The notes under the pieces were generated by a model. The model was given only the letters and a program-made list of their open reading frames with translations, was not told where the DNA came from and made no database searches. The position numbers and the translations under genes were made by a program. A DNA stretch of 20,520 nucleotides, taken from the NCBI GenBank assembly GCA_934474225.1, contig CAKSLU010000027.1:1-20520 (forward strand), given 5' to 3'. Origin of the DNA: an uncultured Eubacteriales bacterium. Lineage in GTDB: Bacteria; Bacillota; Clostridia; Oscillospirales; CAG-272. This document shows, piece after piece, positions 14,201 through 20,520 of the stretch. The stretch's first letter is position 1. Each line of letters begins with the position of its first letter.

Positions 14201-15541
14201 ATGAAAAAGTACATTGGCATTTTTGCGGCAATGTTGCTCTGCGCACTGCTGGCACTGTCCGCTTTCGCCGCTGAGACTGTTGTCTATGTCAACGACGGCG
14301 GTACGGGCGACGGTTCGAGCGCTTCCGCACCGCTCGGCGACATGACCGAAGCAATCGGCAAGATTGCAAACGGCGGTAAGGTCGTCATCGTAGACACCTA
14401 CACCTGCGCGGACGAGTTCCATGAGCCCGCCCATAAGGGCAACATCACCATTTCCGGCGGTAAGTATATCTTCACCAACGGCAGATACAACCGCTGGTTC
14501 CTCGAAGGCGCCGGCTCGACCACCTTTGAGAACATCACCTTCGAGTACGGCGAAGGCTCGACCTCGCTGTTTGTTGCACAGTTCTTCCCGCTGATTTTCG
14601 GTGAAGGCGTCGTGACCCCCGAAAAGGGCGTTTATGTCCTCGGCGGCTATCAGTATGCAGAAAATGTTCCGATGTATGATGCGCCGAAGTACGACGCAGA
14701 TTCGCACATCACTATCAAGAGCGGTACATACCATGCGGTTTCCGGCTTCAGCCGCGGTGCTTCCACCGAGGAATACACCGGCACTTCGCACATCACGGTA
14801 GACGGCGGCACGATTGCTACGCTGTACGGCGCAGCCATCAACGGCAGCTATGCCGCAAATTCCGAGATTATCGTCAACGGCGGTAACATCAACAACCTCA
14901 GAACCGCAGGCGACCAGACCCGCCGCCTCAACGGCAACAGCACCGTCACCGTCAACGGCGGTATGATCGGTCTGCTTTCCATGAACAATGTCATGGGTCA
15001 CACCACCGTCAAGTACAACGGCGGCAACATCGCTATGGCAGAGAAGACTGTTGAGTCTGCAATCGAAGAGTTTGTCACCGATGGCACGACGACGCTCATC
15101 GCCGCTCCCGGCGTGGAGACCAAGCTGCTCTCCATCTTCTTTGACGAAGTCACGGTCGGCGACCACAAGGCGCCCACGACCTCCGCACCCGAAAAGACGA
15201 CCGCACCCGAAAAGACTACGGCACCCGCAAAGACCGACGAACCGGCGAAGACCACGGAAGGTACGACGGAGGTGGCCGCCACCGAGGACACCGCGGCATC
15301 CGGCGATACGACCGCGGAAGTTACCACCGAGCCCGCGAAGACCGAACCGGCAAAGACGACCGAGTCGGCAAAGACCACGGACACCGAAAAGGCGGCTGAT
15401 ACAAGCGCACCTGTGACCACCGCAGCACCTGCACCCGCAAGTGAGGGCGGTCTCAGCACCGGCGCCATCATCGGCATCGTTGCAGCGGTTATCGTTGTGA
15501 TTGCTGTCGTTGTCGTTGTCATCGTCAAGAAGAAGAAATAA
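14201..15541 (+). CDS. Surface beta-helix-like protein, copy 1, C-terminal membrane anchor
   Basis: A 446-residue protein. Residues 1-23 are a signal peptide (SAFA before AET). The mature protein opens VYVNDGGTGDGSSASAPLGD, like the start of DUF1565/pectate-lyase-type right-handed beta-helices. About 165-275 hold short repeats each ending in a turn such as VDGGTI, VNGGNI, VNGGMI and YNGGNI, as expected for helix coils. Residues 324-415 are a Thr/Lys/Glu/Pro/Ala-rich stalk with repeats like APEKTT and EPAKTT. Residues 422-442 are one membrane helix followed by KKKK at the very end. So the protein is secreted, held by its C-terminus, and lifted by a stalk; there is no LPXTG. I see no catalytic residues, and adhesion or glycan binding is a guess. 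The ATG at 14201 has GGAGGA seven bases upstream. First of three paralogues. Confidence 0.82.
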   Translation: MKKYIGIFAAMLLCALLALSAFAAETVVYVNDGGTGDGSSASAPLGDMTEAIGKIANGGKVVIVDTYTCADEFHEPAHKGNITISGGKYIFTNGRYNRWFLEGAGSTTFENITFEYGEGSTSLFVAQFFPLIFGEGVVTPEKGVYVLGGYQYAENVPMYDAPKYDADSHITIKSGTYHAVSGFSRGASTEEYTGTSHITVDGGTIATLYGAAINGSYAANSEIIVNGGNINNLRTAGDQTRRLNGNSTVTVNGGMIGLLSMNNVMGHTTVKYNGGNIAMAEKTVESAIEEFVTDGTTTLIAAPGVETKLLSIFFDEVTVGDHKAPTTSAPEKTTAPEKTTAPAKTDEPAKTTEGTTEVAATEDTAASGDTTAEVTTEPAKTEPAKTTESAKTTDTEKAADTSAPVTTAAPAPASEGGLSTGAIIGIVAAVIVVIAVVVVVIVKKKK

Positions 15542-15554
15542 TTGATTTCTCTGA

Positions 15555-15589
15555 AAAAAGCCATCTGTCCATCGACAGGTGGCTTTTTT
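15555..15589 (+). terminator. Terminator of surface-protein gene 1
   Basis: Stem GCCATCTGTC (15560-15569) with GACAGGTGGC (15574-15583), one G-T wobble, then T6. It is related in sequence and position to the terminator of copy 2. Confidence 0.93.
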
Positions 15590-15623
15590 GCGCGTTTTTC
15601 GCATCTTGTATCGCAAAGTGCAA

Positions 15624-15652
15624 ATAATTGTGCAATTGGATAACAATTCACA
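15624..15652 (+). promoter_or_regulatory. Lac-operator-like inverted repeat upstream of surface-protein gene 2
   Basis: Arms AATTGTG (15626-15632) and GGATAACAATT (15638-15648), followed by CACA. The outer AATTGT/ACAATT form an inverted repeat, and the right arm matches 11 bases of the Escherichia coli lac operator. It lies just upstream of the presumed -35, so it could bind a LacI-type or other dimeric regulator. This is pattern similarity only. Confidence 0.35.
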
Positions 15653-15682
15653 TCGCCACGGCGGCATTTATCGTGTATAATG
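15653..15682 (+). promoter_or_regulatory. Promoter of surface-protein gene 2
   Basis: TATAAT at 15676-15681, with a weak -35 TCGCCA (15653-15658) at 17 bp. The -10 lies in the 17-base block ATTTATCGTGTATAATG, identical upstream of copy 3. Confidence 0.7.
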
Positions 15683-15711
15683 TATATAAACATACTTGGA
15701 GGTATACGAAT

Positions 15712-17052
15712 ATGAAAAAGTACTTCGGACTGATTGCGATGCTCGTTGTTTGCCTGCTTGCAGTCATGAGCGTGTCTGCGGCAGACACGACGGTCTATCT
15801 GAACGACGGCGGCACGGGCGACGGCTCGAGCGCATCCGCACCGCTCGGCGATATCGTCGAGGCAATCAACAAGGTTGCAAACGGCGGCAAGGTCGTCATC
15901 ACGGATACATACACCATGCTGGATGCGATCTATGAGCCCACGCACAAGGGTGACATCGTCATCACGGGCGGCACTTTCGATTTGAATGCCGAGACTTTCA
16001 ACCGTTACTACATGGCCGGCCCCGGCTCGACCACCTTTGAAAACATTAATCTGCATGACGCATCGGGCGACAGCAAGAAGGGTCTCGTCATCGTTGCACA
16101 GTTCAATGACCTCATCATGGGTGAGGGTGTTGATACCATGACCACCAAGACCTATCTGATCGGCGGTTTCCAGGTTGCGTTTGAAGAGAACATCAAACTG
16201 GACCTCGATTCGCACATCACCATCAAGAGCGGTAAGTATCATGTTGTCGCAGGCTCCAGCCGCGGCAAGTCCAGCACGCTCTTCACCGGCACTTCGCACA
16301 TCGTGATGGACGGCGGCGAGGTCAACCAGCTGCTCGGCGGCTCCTGCAACGGCAGTGCAATGGGCGGCGCAGACATCACAATCAACGGCGGTACCATCAA
16401 CCAGCTGATGATGGCAGGCGACGCAACCCGCCGCATCAACGGGGATGCAACCGTCACCGTCAACGGCGGCCTTATCGGTCAGCTAATGGTCAACAATATC
16501 ATGGGTCATGCCACCGTCAATTACAACGGCGGTCAGATTGCATCCGCAACCAAGTCGATCGAAGATAAGATTCAGGAGTTCGTCACCGACGGTACGGCAA
16601 CGCTGAATGTCAACCCCGACCTCAATTCCGCTATGGTCGCGCTTGCATTTGACAATGTAAACTATGTCGGCGGCAAGACGCCCGCAGCCACCTCGGAGCC
16701 TGCCAAGACCGAAGCGCCCGTGAAGACGACAGAGCCTGCCAAGACCGAGGAACCCGCGAAGACCACCGAGGACACGAAGGATGCAGTCGCTACCGAGGAG
16801 ACCACGGCATCTGAGACGGCGACTGAGGAAGTCACCACCGAGGCAGAGAAGACCGAGCCCACGGAGACGACCCCCGAGGCAGAGAAGACTACCGACACCG
16901 AGAAGGCCGTTGATACCGGCGCGCCCGAAACCACCGCAGCTGCACCTGCAAGCGAGGGCGGTCTCAGCACCGGCGCCATCATCGGCATCGTCGCAGCAGT
17001 TATCGTTGTGATTGCCGCCCTGGTCGTTGTCATCGTCAAGAAGAAGAAATAA
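15712..17052 (+). CDS. Surface beta-helix-like protein, copy 2, C-terminal membrane anchor
   Basis: A 446-residue paralogue. The signal peptide covers about 1-23 (MSVSA before ADTT), followed by the same opening VYLNDGGTGDGSSASAPLGD. NGG/DGG turn repeats lie at about 166-275 (MDGGEV, INGGTI, VNGGLI, YNGGQI). A longer acidic stalk (about 321-414, EPAKTEEPAKTTED and similar) leads to a membrane helix (421-442) and KKKK. The start has TTGGAGG nine bases upstream. The last third (16579 to the stop) is almost identical in DNA to copy 3, while the first two thirds differ clearly, so this gene has two histories. It has its own promoter and terminator. Same functional guess as copy 1, no better evidence. 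Confidence 0.82.
   Translation: MKKYFGLIAMLVVCLLAVMSVSAADTTVYLNDGGTGDGSSASAPLGDIVEAINKVANGGKVVITDTYTMLDAIYEPTHKGDIVITGGTFDLNAETFNRYYMAGPGSTTFENINLHDASGDSKKGLVIVAQFNDLIMGEGVDTMTTKTYLIGGFQVAFEENIKLDLDSHITIKSGKYHVVAGSSRGKSSTLFTGTSHIVMDGGEVNQLLGGSCNGSAMGGADITINGGTINQLMMAGDATRRINGDATVTVNGGLIGQLMVNNIMGHATVNYNGGQIASATKSIEDKIQEFVTDGTATLNVNPDLNSAMVALAFDNVNYVGGKTPAATSEPAKTEAPVKTTEPAKTEEPAKTTEDTKDAVATEETTASETATEEVTTEAEKTEPTETTPEAEKTTDTEKAVDTGAPETTAAAPASEGGLSTGAIIGIVAAVIVVIAALVVVIVKKKK
16579..17052 (+). repeat. Near-identical 3' segment of surface gene 2 (repeat copy A)
   Basis: Matches 18066-18539 at a constant offset of 1487 bp without gaps. 16579-16917 has no mismatch (339 bp), then one change at 16918, another perfect 76-bp run, and a few changes near the membrane-helix codons. 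It encodes the end of the globular domain, the stalk and the anchor. Confidence 0.95.
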
Positions 17053-17065
17053 TTGATTTTTCCGA

Positions 17066-17099
17066 GAAAGCCATCTGCCGCGCGGCAGATGGCTTTTTT
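17066..17099 (+). terminator. Terminator of surface-protein gene 2
   Basis: A perfect 10-bp stem, GCCATCTGCC (17070-17079) and GGCAGATGGC (17084-17093), loop GCGC, then T6. The left arm and preceding AATTGATTT match those after copy 1, so the terminator was duplicated with the gene. Confidence 0.95.
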
Positions 17100-17150
17100 G
17101 ACTGTTTTGTGCTTTTCGACCCACAATGTGCAAAAGAACGGAAAAGGGGC

Positions 17151-17179
17151 TTCCGAAACCGGATTTATCGTGTATAATG
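17151..17179 (+). promoter_or_regulatory. Promoter of surface-protein gene 3
   Basis: TATAAT at 17173-17178, with a possible -35 TTCCGA (17151-17156) at 16 bp. It shares ATTTATCGTGTATAATG (17163-17179) with copy 2. Confidence 0.7.
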
Positions 17180-17207
17180 GACATAAGTTCACACGGAGGA
17201 AAGAAAC

Positions 17208-18539
17208 ATGAAACAGTATTTTAGACTTATGGCAGTTCTGCTTGTTTGCCTGCTTGCCTGCATCGGCGCGGCAGCGGCGGACACAACGGTTTATCTGAAC
17301 GACGGCGGCACGGGCGACGGCACAAGTGCATCCGCGCCGCTCGGCGACATGACAGAGGCGCTTATCAAGGTCGCCGACGGCGGCAAGGTCGTCATTACGG
17401 ATACATATACCATCGGCGATATCTTTGAGATGCCGCAGCACAAGGGTGATGTGTGCATCACCGGCGGCACGCTGATTATGGCGGGCGACCCGGCAAACCG
17501 CTTTTATGTTTCGGGTCCCGGCAAGACGACCTTTGAGCAGATCACGCTGCGCGACGGCACAGGCAAGGGCTTTTGCATCGCCGGGCGGTTCAATGAGATT
17601 GTCATGGGCGAGGGCATTGACACCACCACGGCAAAAATCTATGTCATCGGCGGCTATCAGAAGGAGTTCCCCGAGGATATGCAGCTCGGGCTTGATGCGC
17701 ATGTAACCATCAAGAGCGGCAAATACCATGCCGTCGCGGGCTCCAGCCGCGGCGCATCGAGCATCATGTTTGAGGGCACTTCGCACATTACGGTAGACGG
17801 CGGCGAAGTCAATATGCTGTTCGGCGGCTCCATCAACGGCAGCGGCATGAGTGGTGCAGACATCACGGTGAACGGCGGTATGGTCAGCCAGCTGATGATG
17901 GCGGGCGACAAAACCCGCCGCATCAACGGGAATGCCGTCCTCACGGTCAACGGCGGCACAATCGGGCAGCTGATGGTGAATAACATCATGGGGCATGCCA
18001 CCGTCAATTACAATGGCGGCAACATCGTCACGGCGACAAAGTCGATTGAAAATGAGATTCAGGAATTCGTCACCGACGGTACGGCAACGCTGAATGTCAA
18101 CCCCGACCTCAATTCCGCTATGGTCGCGCTTGCATTTGACAATGTAAACTATGTCGGCGGCAAGACGCCCGCAGCCACCTCGGAGCCTGCCAAGACCGAA
18201 GCGCCCGTGAAGACGACAGAGCCTGCCAAGACCGAGGAACCCGCGAAGACCACCGAGGACACGAAGGATGCAGTCGCTACCGAGGAGACCACGGCATCTG
18301 AGACGGCGACTGAGGAAGTCACCACCGAGGCAGAGAAGACCGAGCCCACGGAGACGACCCCCGAGGCAGAGAAGACTACCGACACCGAGAAGGCCGTTGA
18401 TACCAGCGCGCCCGAAACCACCGCAGCTGCACCTGCAAGCGAGGGCGGTCTCAGCACCGGCGCCATCATCGGCATCGTCGCGGCGGTTATCGTTGTGATT
18501 GCCGCCGTCGTTGTTGTCATCGTCAAGAAGAAGAAATAA
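17208..18539 (+). CDS. Surface beta-helix-like protein, copy 3, C-terminal membrane anchor
   Basis: A 443-residue paralogue. The N-terminus, MKQYFRLMAVLLVCLLAC, ends in an LLAC that resembles a weak lipobox, so Cys18 might be lipid-modified; alternatively cleavage is after AAA before ADTT, as in copies 1 and 2. NGG/DGG turn repeats lie at about 163-270 (VDGGEV, VNGGMV, VNGGTI, YNGGNI), the stalk at about 318-411, and the membrane helix plus KKKK at the end. The DNA from 18066 to the stop is nearly identical to copy 2, but identity stops at the stop codon. GGAGGA lies before the ATG. Unlike copies 1 and 2 it has no complete terminator; only an apparent left arm remains (18550-18565), next to the integrative element. 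Function unknown. Confidence 0.82.
   Translation: MKQYFRLMAVLLVCLLACIGAAAADTTVYLNDGGTGDGTSASAPLGDMTEALIKVADGGKVVITDTYTIGDIFEMPQHKGDVCITGGTLIMAGDPANRFYVSGPGKTTFEQITLRDGTGKGFCIAGRFNEIVMGEGIDTTTAKIYVIGGYQKEFPEDMQLGLDAHVTIKSGKYHAVAGSSRGASSIMFEGTSHITVDGGEVNMLFGGSINGSGMSGADITVNGGMVSQLMMAGDKTRRINGNAVLTVNGGTIGQLMVNNIMGHATVNYNGGNIVTATKSIENEIQEFVTDGTATLNVNPDLNSAMVALAFDNVNYVGGKTPAATSEPAKTEAPVKTTEPAKTEEPAKTTEDTKDAVATEETTASETATEEVTTEAEKTEPTETTPEAEKTTDTEKAVDTSAPETTAAAPASEGGLSTGAIIGIVAAVIVVIAAVVVVIVKKKK
18066..18539 (+). repeat. Near-identical 3' segment of surface gene 3 (repeat copy B)
   Basis: Partner of 16579-17052. The match begins one base after a synonymous difference (18065) and ends at the stop codon; the flanking 3' DNA is unrelated. 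Confidence 0.95.
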
Positions 18540-18549
18540 GACAAATACC

Positions 18550-18570
18550 AAAAAAAGAAGCCCGCAAGCT
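18550..18570 (+). other. Possible truncated terminator at the integrative-element junction
   Basis: AAAAAAAGAAGCCCGC (18550-18565) sits 10 bp after the copy 3 stop. This is just where copies 1 and 2 have an A-run plus the left arm of a terminator. The expected right arm (GCGGGCTTC then Ts) is absent. The simplest reading is that the element carrying the recombinase inserted within this terminator, leaving the boundary somewhere between about 18563 and 18604. This is inference. Confidence 0.4.
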
Positions 18571-18604
18571 CTCTGCTGGTAAGACAGTAAAACTCAAATT
18601 TCTT

Positions 18605-18636
18605 GGAACAGGCATGATCTCGGTCATGCCTGTTCC
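18605..18636. repeat. Perfect 13-bp inverted repeat at the recombinase 3' end
   Basis: GGAACAGGCATGA (18605-18617) and TCATGCCTGTTCC (18624-18636), loop 6. The right arm covers the last codons and TGA of the recombinase. No T-run follows on either strand, so it is either a weak terminator or a protein-binding site near the element end. Confidence 0.7.
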
Positions 18637-20360
18637 GCTTTTAGCAGCTCATCCACAGGAATATAGCCCACAAGGTCGTACTCGATATGTACCTTCTGCC
18701 TGCGCTTGCCGCTGGACTTGTCAGGTGCATCTACATAGACCGCCTTGACAAGCTCTCTGAGGGCATAGGGGGTCAGCTCCGTGAGGGTGCTGTTCCTCTT
18801 TACCCGCTGAACAAACTGCTCTATATTCTCTGCCTGTTGTTCCTGTTCATGTATTTGCTGTTGCAGACCCTTGACCTCGGCTTTGAGGTCTTTCTGCTCC
18901 TCGGTGTAGTTCCTACTCATCATGGAAAAGCGCTCATCGTCCAGCCGTCCGGCGACATTGTCCTCATAAATGCGGATGAAAAGGCGGTCAAGCTCTCCGA
19001 TTCGCTTCTCAGCCTGTGCCAGCCGCTTTTGATACAGCCGCAGCGATTCTTCGCTCTGTATGCGGAGCTTTTGCTCCATTTCGGAACGGAAATACGCCTC
19101 ATAGCGAGTGACTACCGATACGACCTCCTGAATGTGCTTCCAGACGATCTGTTCCAGCACAACGGCACGGATATAATGTCCGCTGCACTTGTCCTTATTG
19201 ACACGATGGGTGGAGCAGATGAAGAAGTCCTGCCGCTTTTCAAAATAGCTGGTGGTGGAGTAGTAGAGCTTCTGCTTGCAGTCGTTGCAGAATACCAAGC
19301 CGGAGAACATATTGCTCTTGCCCGTTGCCGTTCTGCGGTGCCGCTGCTGCCTGATCTCCTGCACCTTATCAAAGACTTCCAGAGAGATGATTGCCGGGTG
19401 GGTGTTATAGAAAATCTTGCGATTCTCCATTGGATTCTCCCGCTGCTTCTTATCCCAGATGGAGTTGGTGTAGGTCTTGAAATTGACCGTGCAGCCCGTG
19501 TACTCCATGTATTCGAGAATATAAGCGACGGTGCTTTCGTGCCAGCGATACTCGTTCTCCGGGGTCTGATGCGGTGTTTTTCTGCCCTCCCGCTGCTTGT
19601 AGACGGTGGGATTCAGCACCTTTTCCTTTTCCAGCAAGTCGGCGATCTGGCTCGGTCCTTTTCCCTCCATGCAGAGTGCAAAGATCCGCTTCACGACCTG
19701 TGCAGCTTCCTCGTCAATCACCCATTTCTTAGGATCGTCAGAGTCACGTTTGTAGCCGTAGGGAACGTTGGTGGTCAAGCGCTCTCCACGCTCACCCTTC
19801 GCCTTGTTGACGGCACGGATTTTGCGGCTGGTATCCTTGGAATACCACTCATTGAACCAGTTCTTGATACCCGCCATATCGCTGTCGGTGCTGTTGGGGT
19901 CAATGGTGTCGAAGTGGTCGTTGATGGCAATATACCGCATGCCGTACTGAGGAAACGTGTAGTTGATATAAAGCCCTGTCAGCGATGAATTACGACCGAG
20001 TCTTGAAAGGTCTTTCGTAATCACCACTTCCACATGACCGGCTTCAATTTCCGCAAGCATTTTCTGAAAGCCGGGGCGGTTGGAAAAATCCACGCCGCTG
20101 TACCCGTCATCAATGAAGAACGTCGGGTTCGGAAAGTGCTGAGATTTTGCATACTCCATTAACATGATCTGCTGATGCTGGATGGAGTTCGACGGGTCAT
20201 CCTTGCCGCCTTTTTCTTTGGTGTCCTCCACGGACAGTCTGCAATACAGCGCTGTGATTTTGTCGGTTGCCCTTAACATACTGTTGTCCTCCTTTGGTGG
20301 GGCAACTGCCTGAACAGGATTGGATTCCTGGTTTATATCAAGAGAAACGTCGTTACTCAT
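18624..20360 (-). CDS. Large serine recombinase of an integrative element (DUF4368 family)
   Basis: A 578-residue site-specific recombinase. The resolvase domain holds the nucleophile Ser43 (ALYCRLS), DDGYSGVDFSNRPGF and VVITKDLSRLGRNSS. Then come the recombinase domain (GERGERLTTNVPYGYKR), a zinc beta-ribbon (FCNDCKQKLYYS with FFICSTHRVNKDKC), a coiled coil (about 430-510) and a DUF4368-like tail (ALRELVKAVYVDAPDKSSGK). Such enzymes excise and integrate elements of gut Clostridia through short attachment sites. The ATG at 20360 overlaps the upstream gene's stop (ATGAGTAA) and has GGAGG. A second in-frame ATG at 20279 has an even better AAAGGAGG eight bases upstream and gives 551 residues; either or both may be used. 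All key residues are present, so it is likely active. The element body lies to the right, beyond the window. Confidence 0.95.
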   Translation of the reverse strand: MSNDVSLDINQESNPVQAVAPPKEDNSMLRATDKITALYCRLSVEDTKEKGGKDDPSNSIQHQQIMLMEYAKSQHFPNPTFFIDDGYSGVDFSNRPGFQKMLAEIEAGHVEVVITKDLSRLGRNSSLTGLYINYTFPQYGMRYIAINDHFDTIDPNSTDSDMAGIKNWFNEWYSKDTSRKIRAVNKAKGERGERLTTNVPYGYKRDSDDPKKWVIDEEAAQVVKRIFALCMEGKGPSQIADLLEKEKVLNPTVYKQREGRKTPHQTPENEYRWHESTVAYILEYMEYTGCTVNFKTYTNSIWDKKQRENPMENRKIFYNTHPAIISLEVFDKVQEIRQQRHRRTATGKSNMFSGLVFCNDCKQKLYYSTTSYFEKRQDFFICSTHRVNKDKCSGHYIRAVVLEQIVWKHIQEVVSVVTRYEAYFRSEMEQKLRIQSEESLRLYQKRLAQAEKRIGELDRLFIRIYEDNVAGRLDDERFSMMSRNYTEEQKDLKAEVKGLQQQIHEQEQQAENIEQFVQRVKRNSTLTELTPYALRELVKAVYVDAPDKSSGKRRQKVHIEYDLVGYIPVDELLKAEQA

Positions 20361-20520
20361 CGGCGTCCTCCGTGATACCGTTTTTATCATCGGCGGCGTT
20401 CTGTTCCATAATGCGTCTGAGCTTTTTGTCGAGGGTTTCCGTCCCCTCGTAGCTGCCGGTTACGGTGTATTCCGTGCCGCCGTGTTCCTCCACGATTTTG
20501 ACATCGGGCAGCCAAAAGGC
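20353..20520 (-). CDS. TnpW-like transposon-encoded small protein (3' part only)
   Basis: The last 55 codons of a minus-strand gene that enters from the right edge and stops with TAA at 20353-20355, overlapping the recombinase start by eight bases. Visible residues include VEEHGGTEYTVTGSYEGTET and LDKKLRRIMEQN, followed by an acidic tail. This 'GxTxYxVxxxF/Y...ET..DKxxRxI' pattern resembles TnpW-family proteins encoded beside serine recombinases in clostridial transposons and integrative elements. Their role is unclear, possibly as accessory or regulatory factors. The overlap implies translational coupling. The assignment rests on a short segment. Confidence 0.6.
   Translation of the reverse strand, partial: AFWLPDVKIVEEHGGTEYTVTGSYEGTETLDKKLRRIMEQNAADDKNGITEDADE

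Noticed and set aside
15171..18430. Short-period DNA repeats in the stalk regions, considered as a CRISPR-like array or minisatellite
   Set aside because: The periodicity follows codons for EPAKTT-like residues, with no constant repeat/variable spacer pattern and an unbroken reading frame.
14135..18551. Long minus-strand open frames opposite the three surface-protein genes
   Set aside because: They arise from repetitive GC-rich plus-strand codons (Gly-, Arg- and Asp-rich products) and lack ribosome binding sites. Plus-strand genes have signal peptides, promoters and terminators.

Overview
The window looks like chromosomal DNA of a gut-type Clostridia member, probably Oscillospiraceae/Ruminococcaceae. 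The reasons are moderately high GC, GGAGG-type ribosome binding sites, very consensus-like sigma-A promoters (TTGACA-N17-TATAAT/TATACT), a DUF177-rpmF pair, luxS, a DUF5107-TPR carbohydrate protein, and a large serine recombinase of the kind carried by integrative elements of gut Clostridia. The genus is inferred, not proven.

Layout. 1-2006: a two-gene unit of a double zinc-ribbon membrane protein and a TPM-domain membrane protein (resembling Bacillus YdjG/YdjH), closed by a bidirectional terminator. 2021-5063 (minus strand): luxS-mntP, then an HTH/zinc-ribbon regulator, then a chloramphenicol-acetyltransferase-like gene overlapping an AlkD-like DNA glycosylase gene. 5185-6705 (plus): a secreted GH43-like lipoprotein, divergent from the acetyltransferase through two back-to-back promoters. 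6792-7406 (minus): a small membrane-anchored protein of unknown function. 7595-8381 (plus): DUF177 protein and ribosomal protein L32 from a perfect-consensus promoter. 8470-9567 (minus): an unusual regulator with a LacI-like sensor domain and a C-terminal helix-turn-helix. Divergent from it, 9753-14094 (plus) encodes a large cytoplasmic DUF5107-TPR protein and a cytoplasmic clan GH-A glycosidase, likely a regulator-controlled carbohydrate module.

14201-18539 (plus): three tandem paralogous surface proteins. Each has a signal peptide, a beta-helix-like domain with NGG-containing turns, a Thr/Lys/Glu/Pro-rich stalk, and one C-terminal membrane helix ending in KKKK. Copies 2 and 3 share a nearly identical 3' third (339 bp without a difference) but clearly diverged 5' two thirds, which points to recent gene conversion or partial duplication.

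18540-20520: the edge of an integrative element. It holds a large serine recombinase preceded by the 3' end of a TnpW-like gene that runs off the window. What looks like the left arm of the third paralogue's terminator survives next to the recombinase without its right arm, so the element may have inserted into that terminator. This gives a testable boundary prediction.

Most distinctive are the tandem anchored beta-helix family with its conversion tract, the reverse-architecture sugar regulator with the DUF5107/GH-A module, and the possible element junction. No CRISPR array, rRNA or tRNA was seen. No gene-free stretch exceeds about 190 bases.
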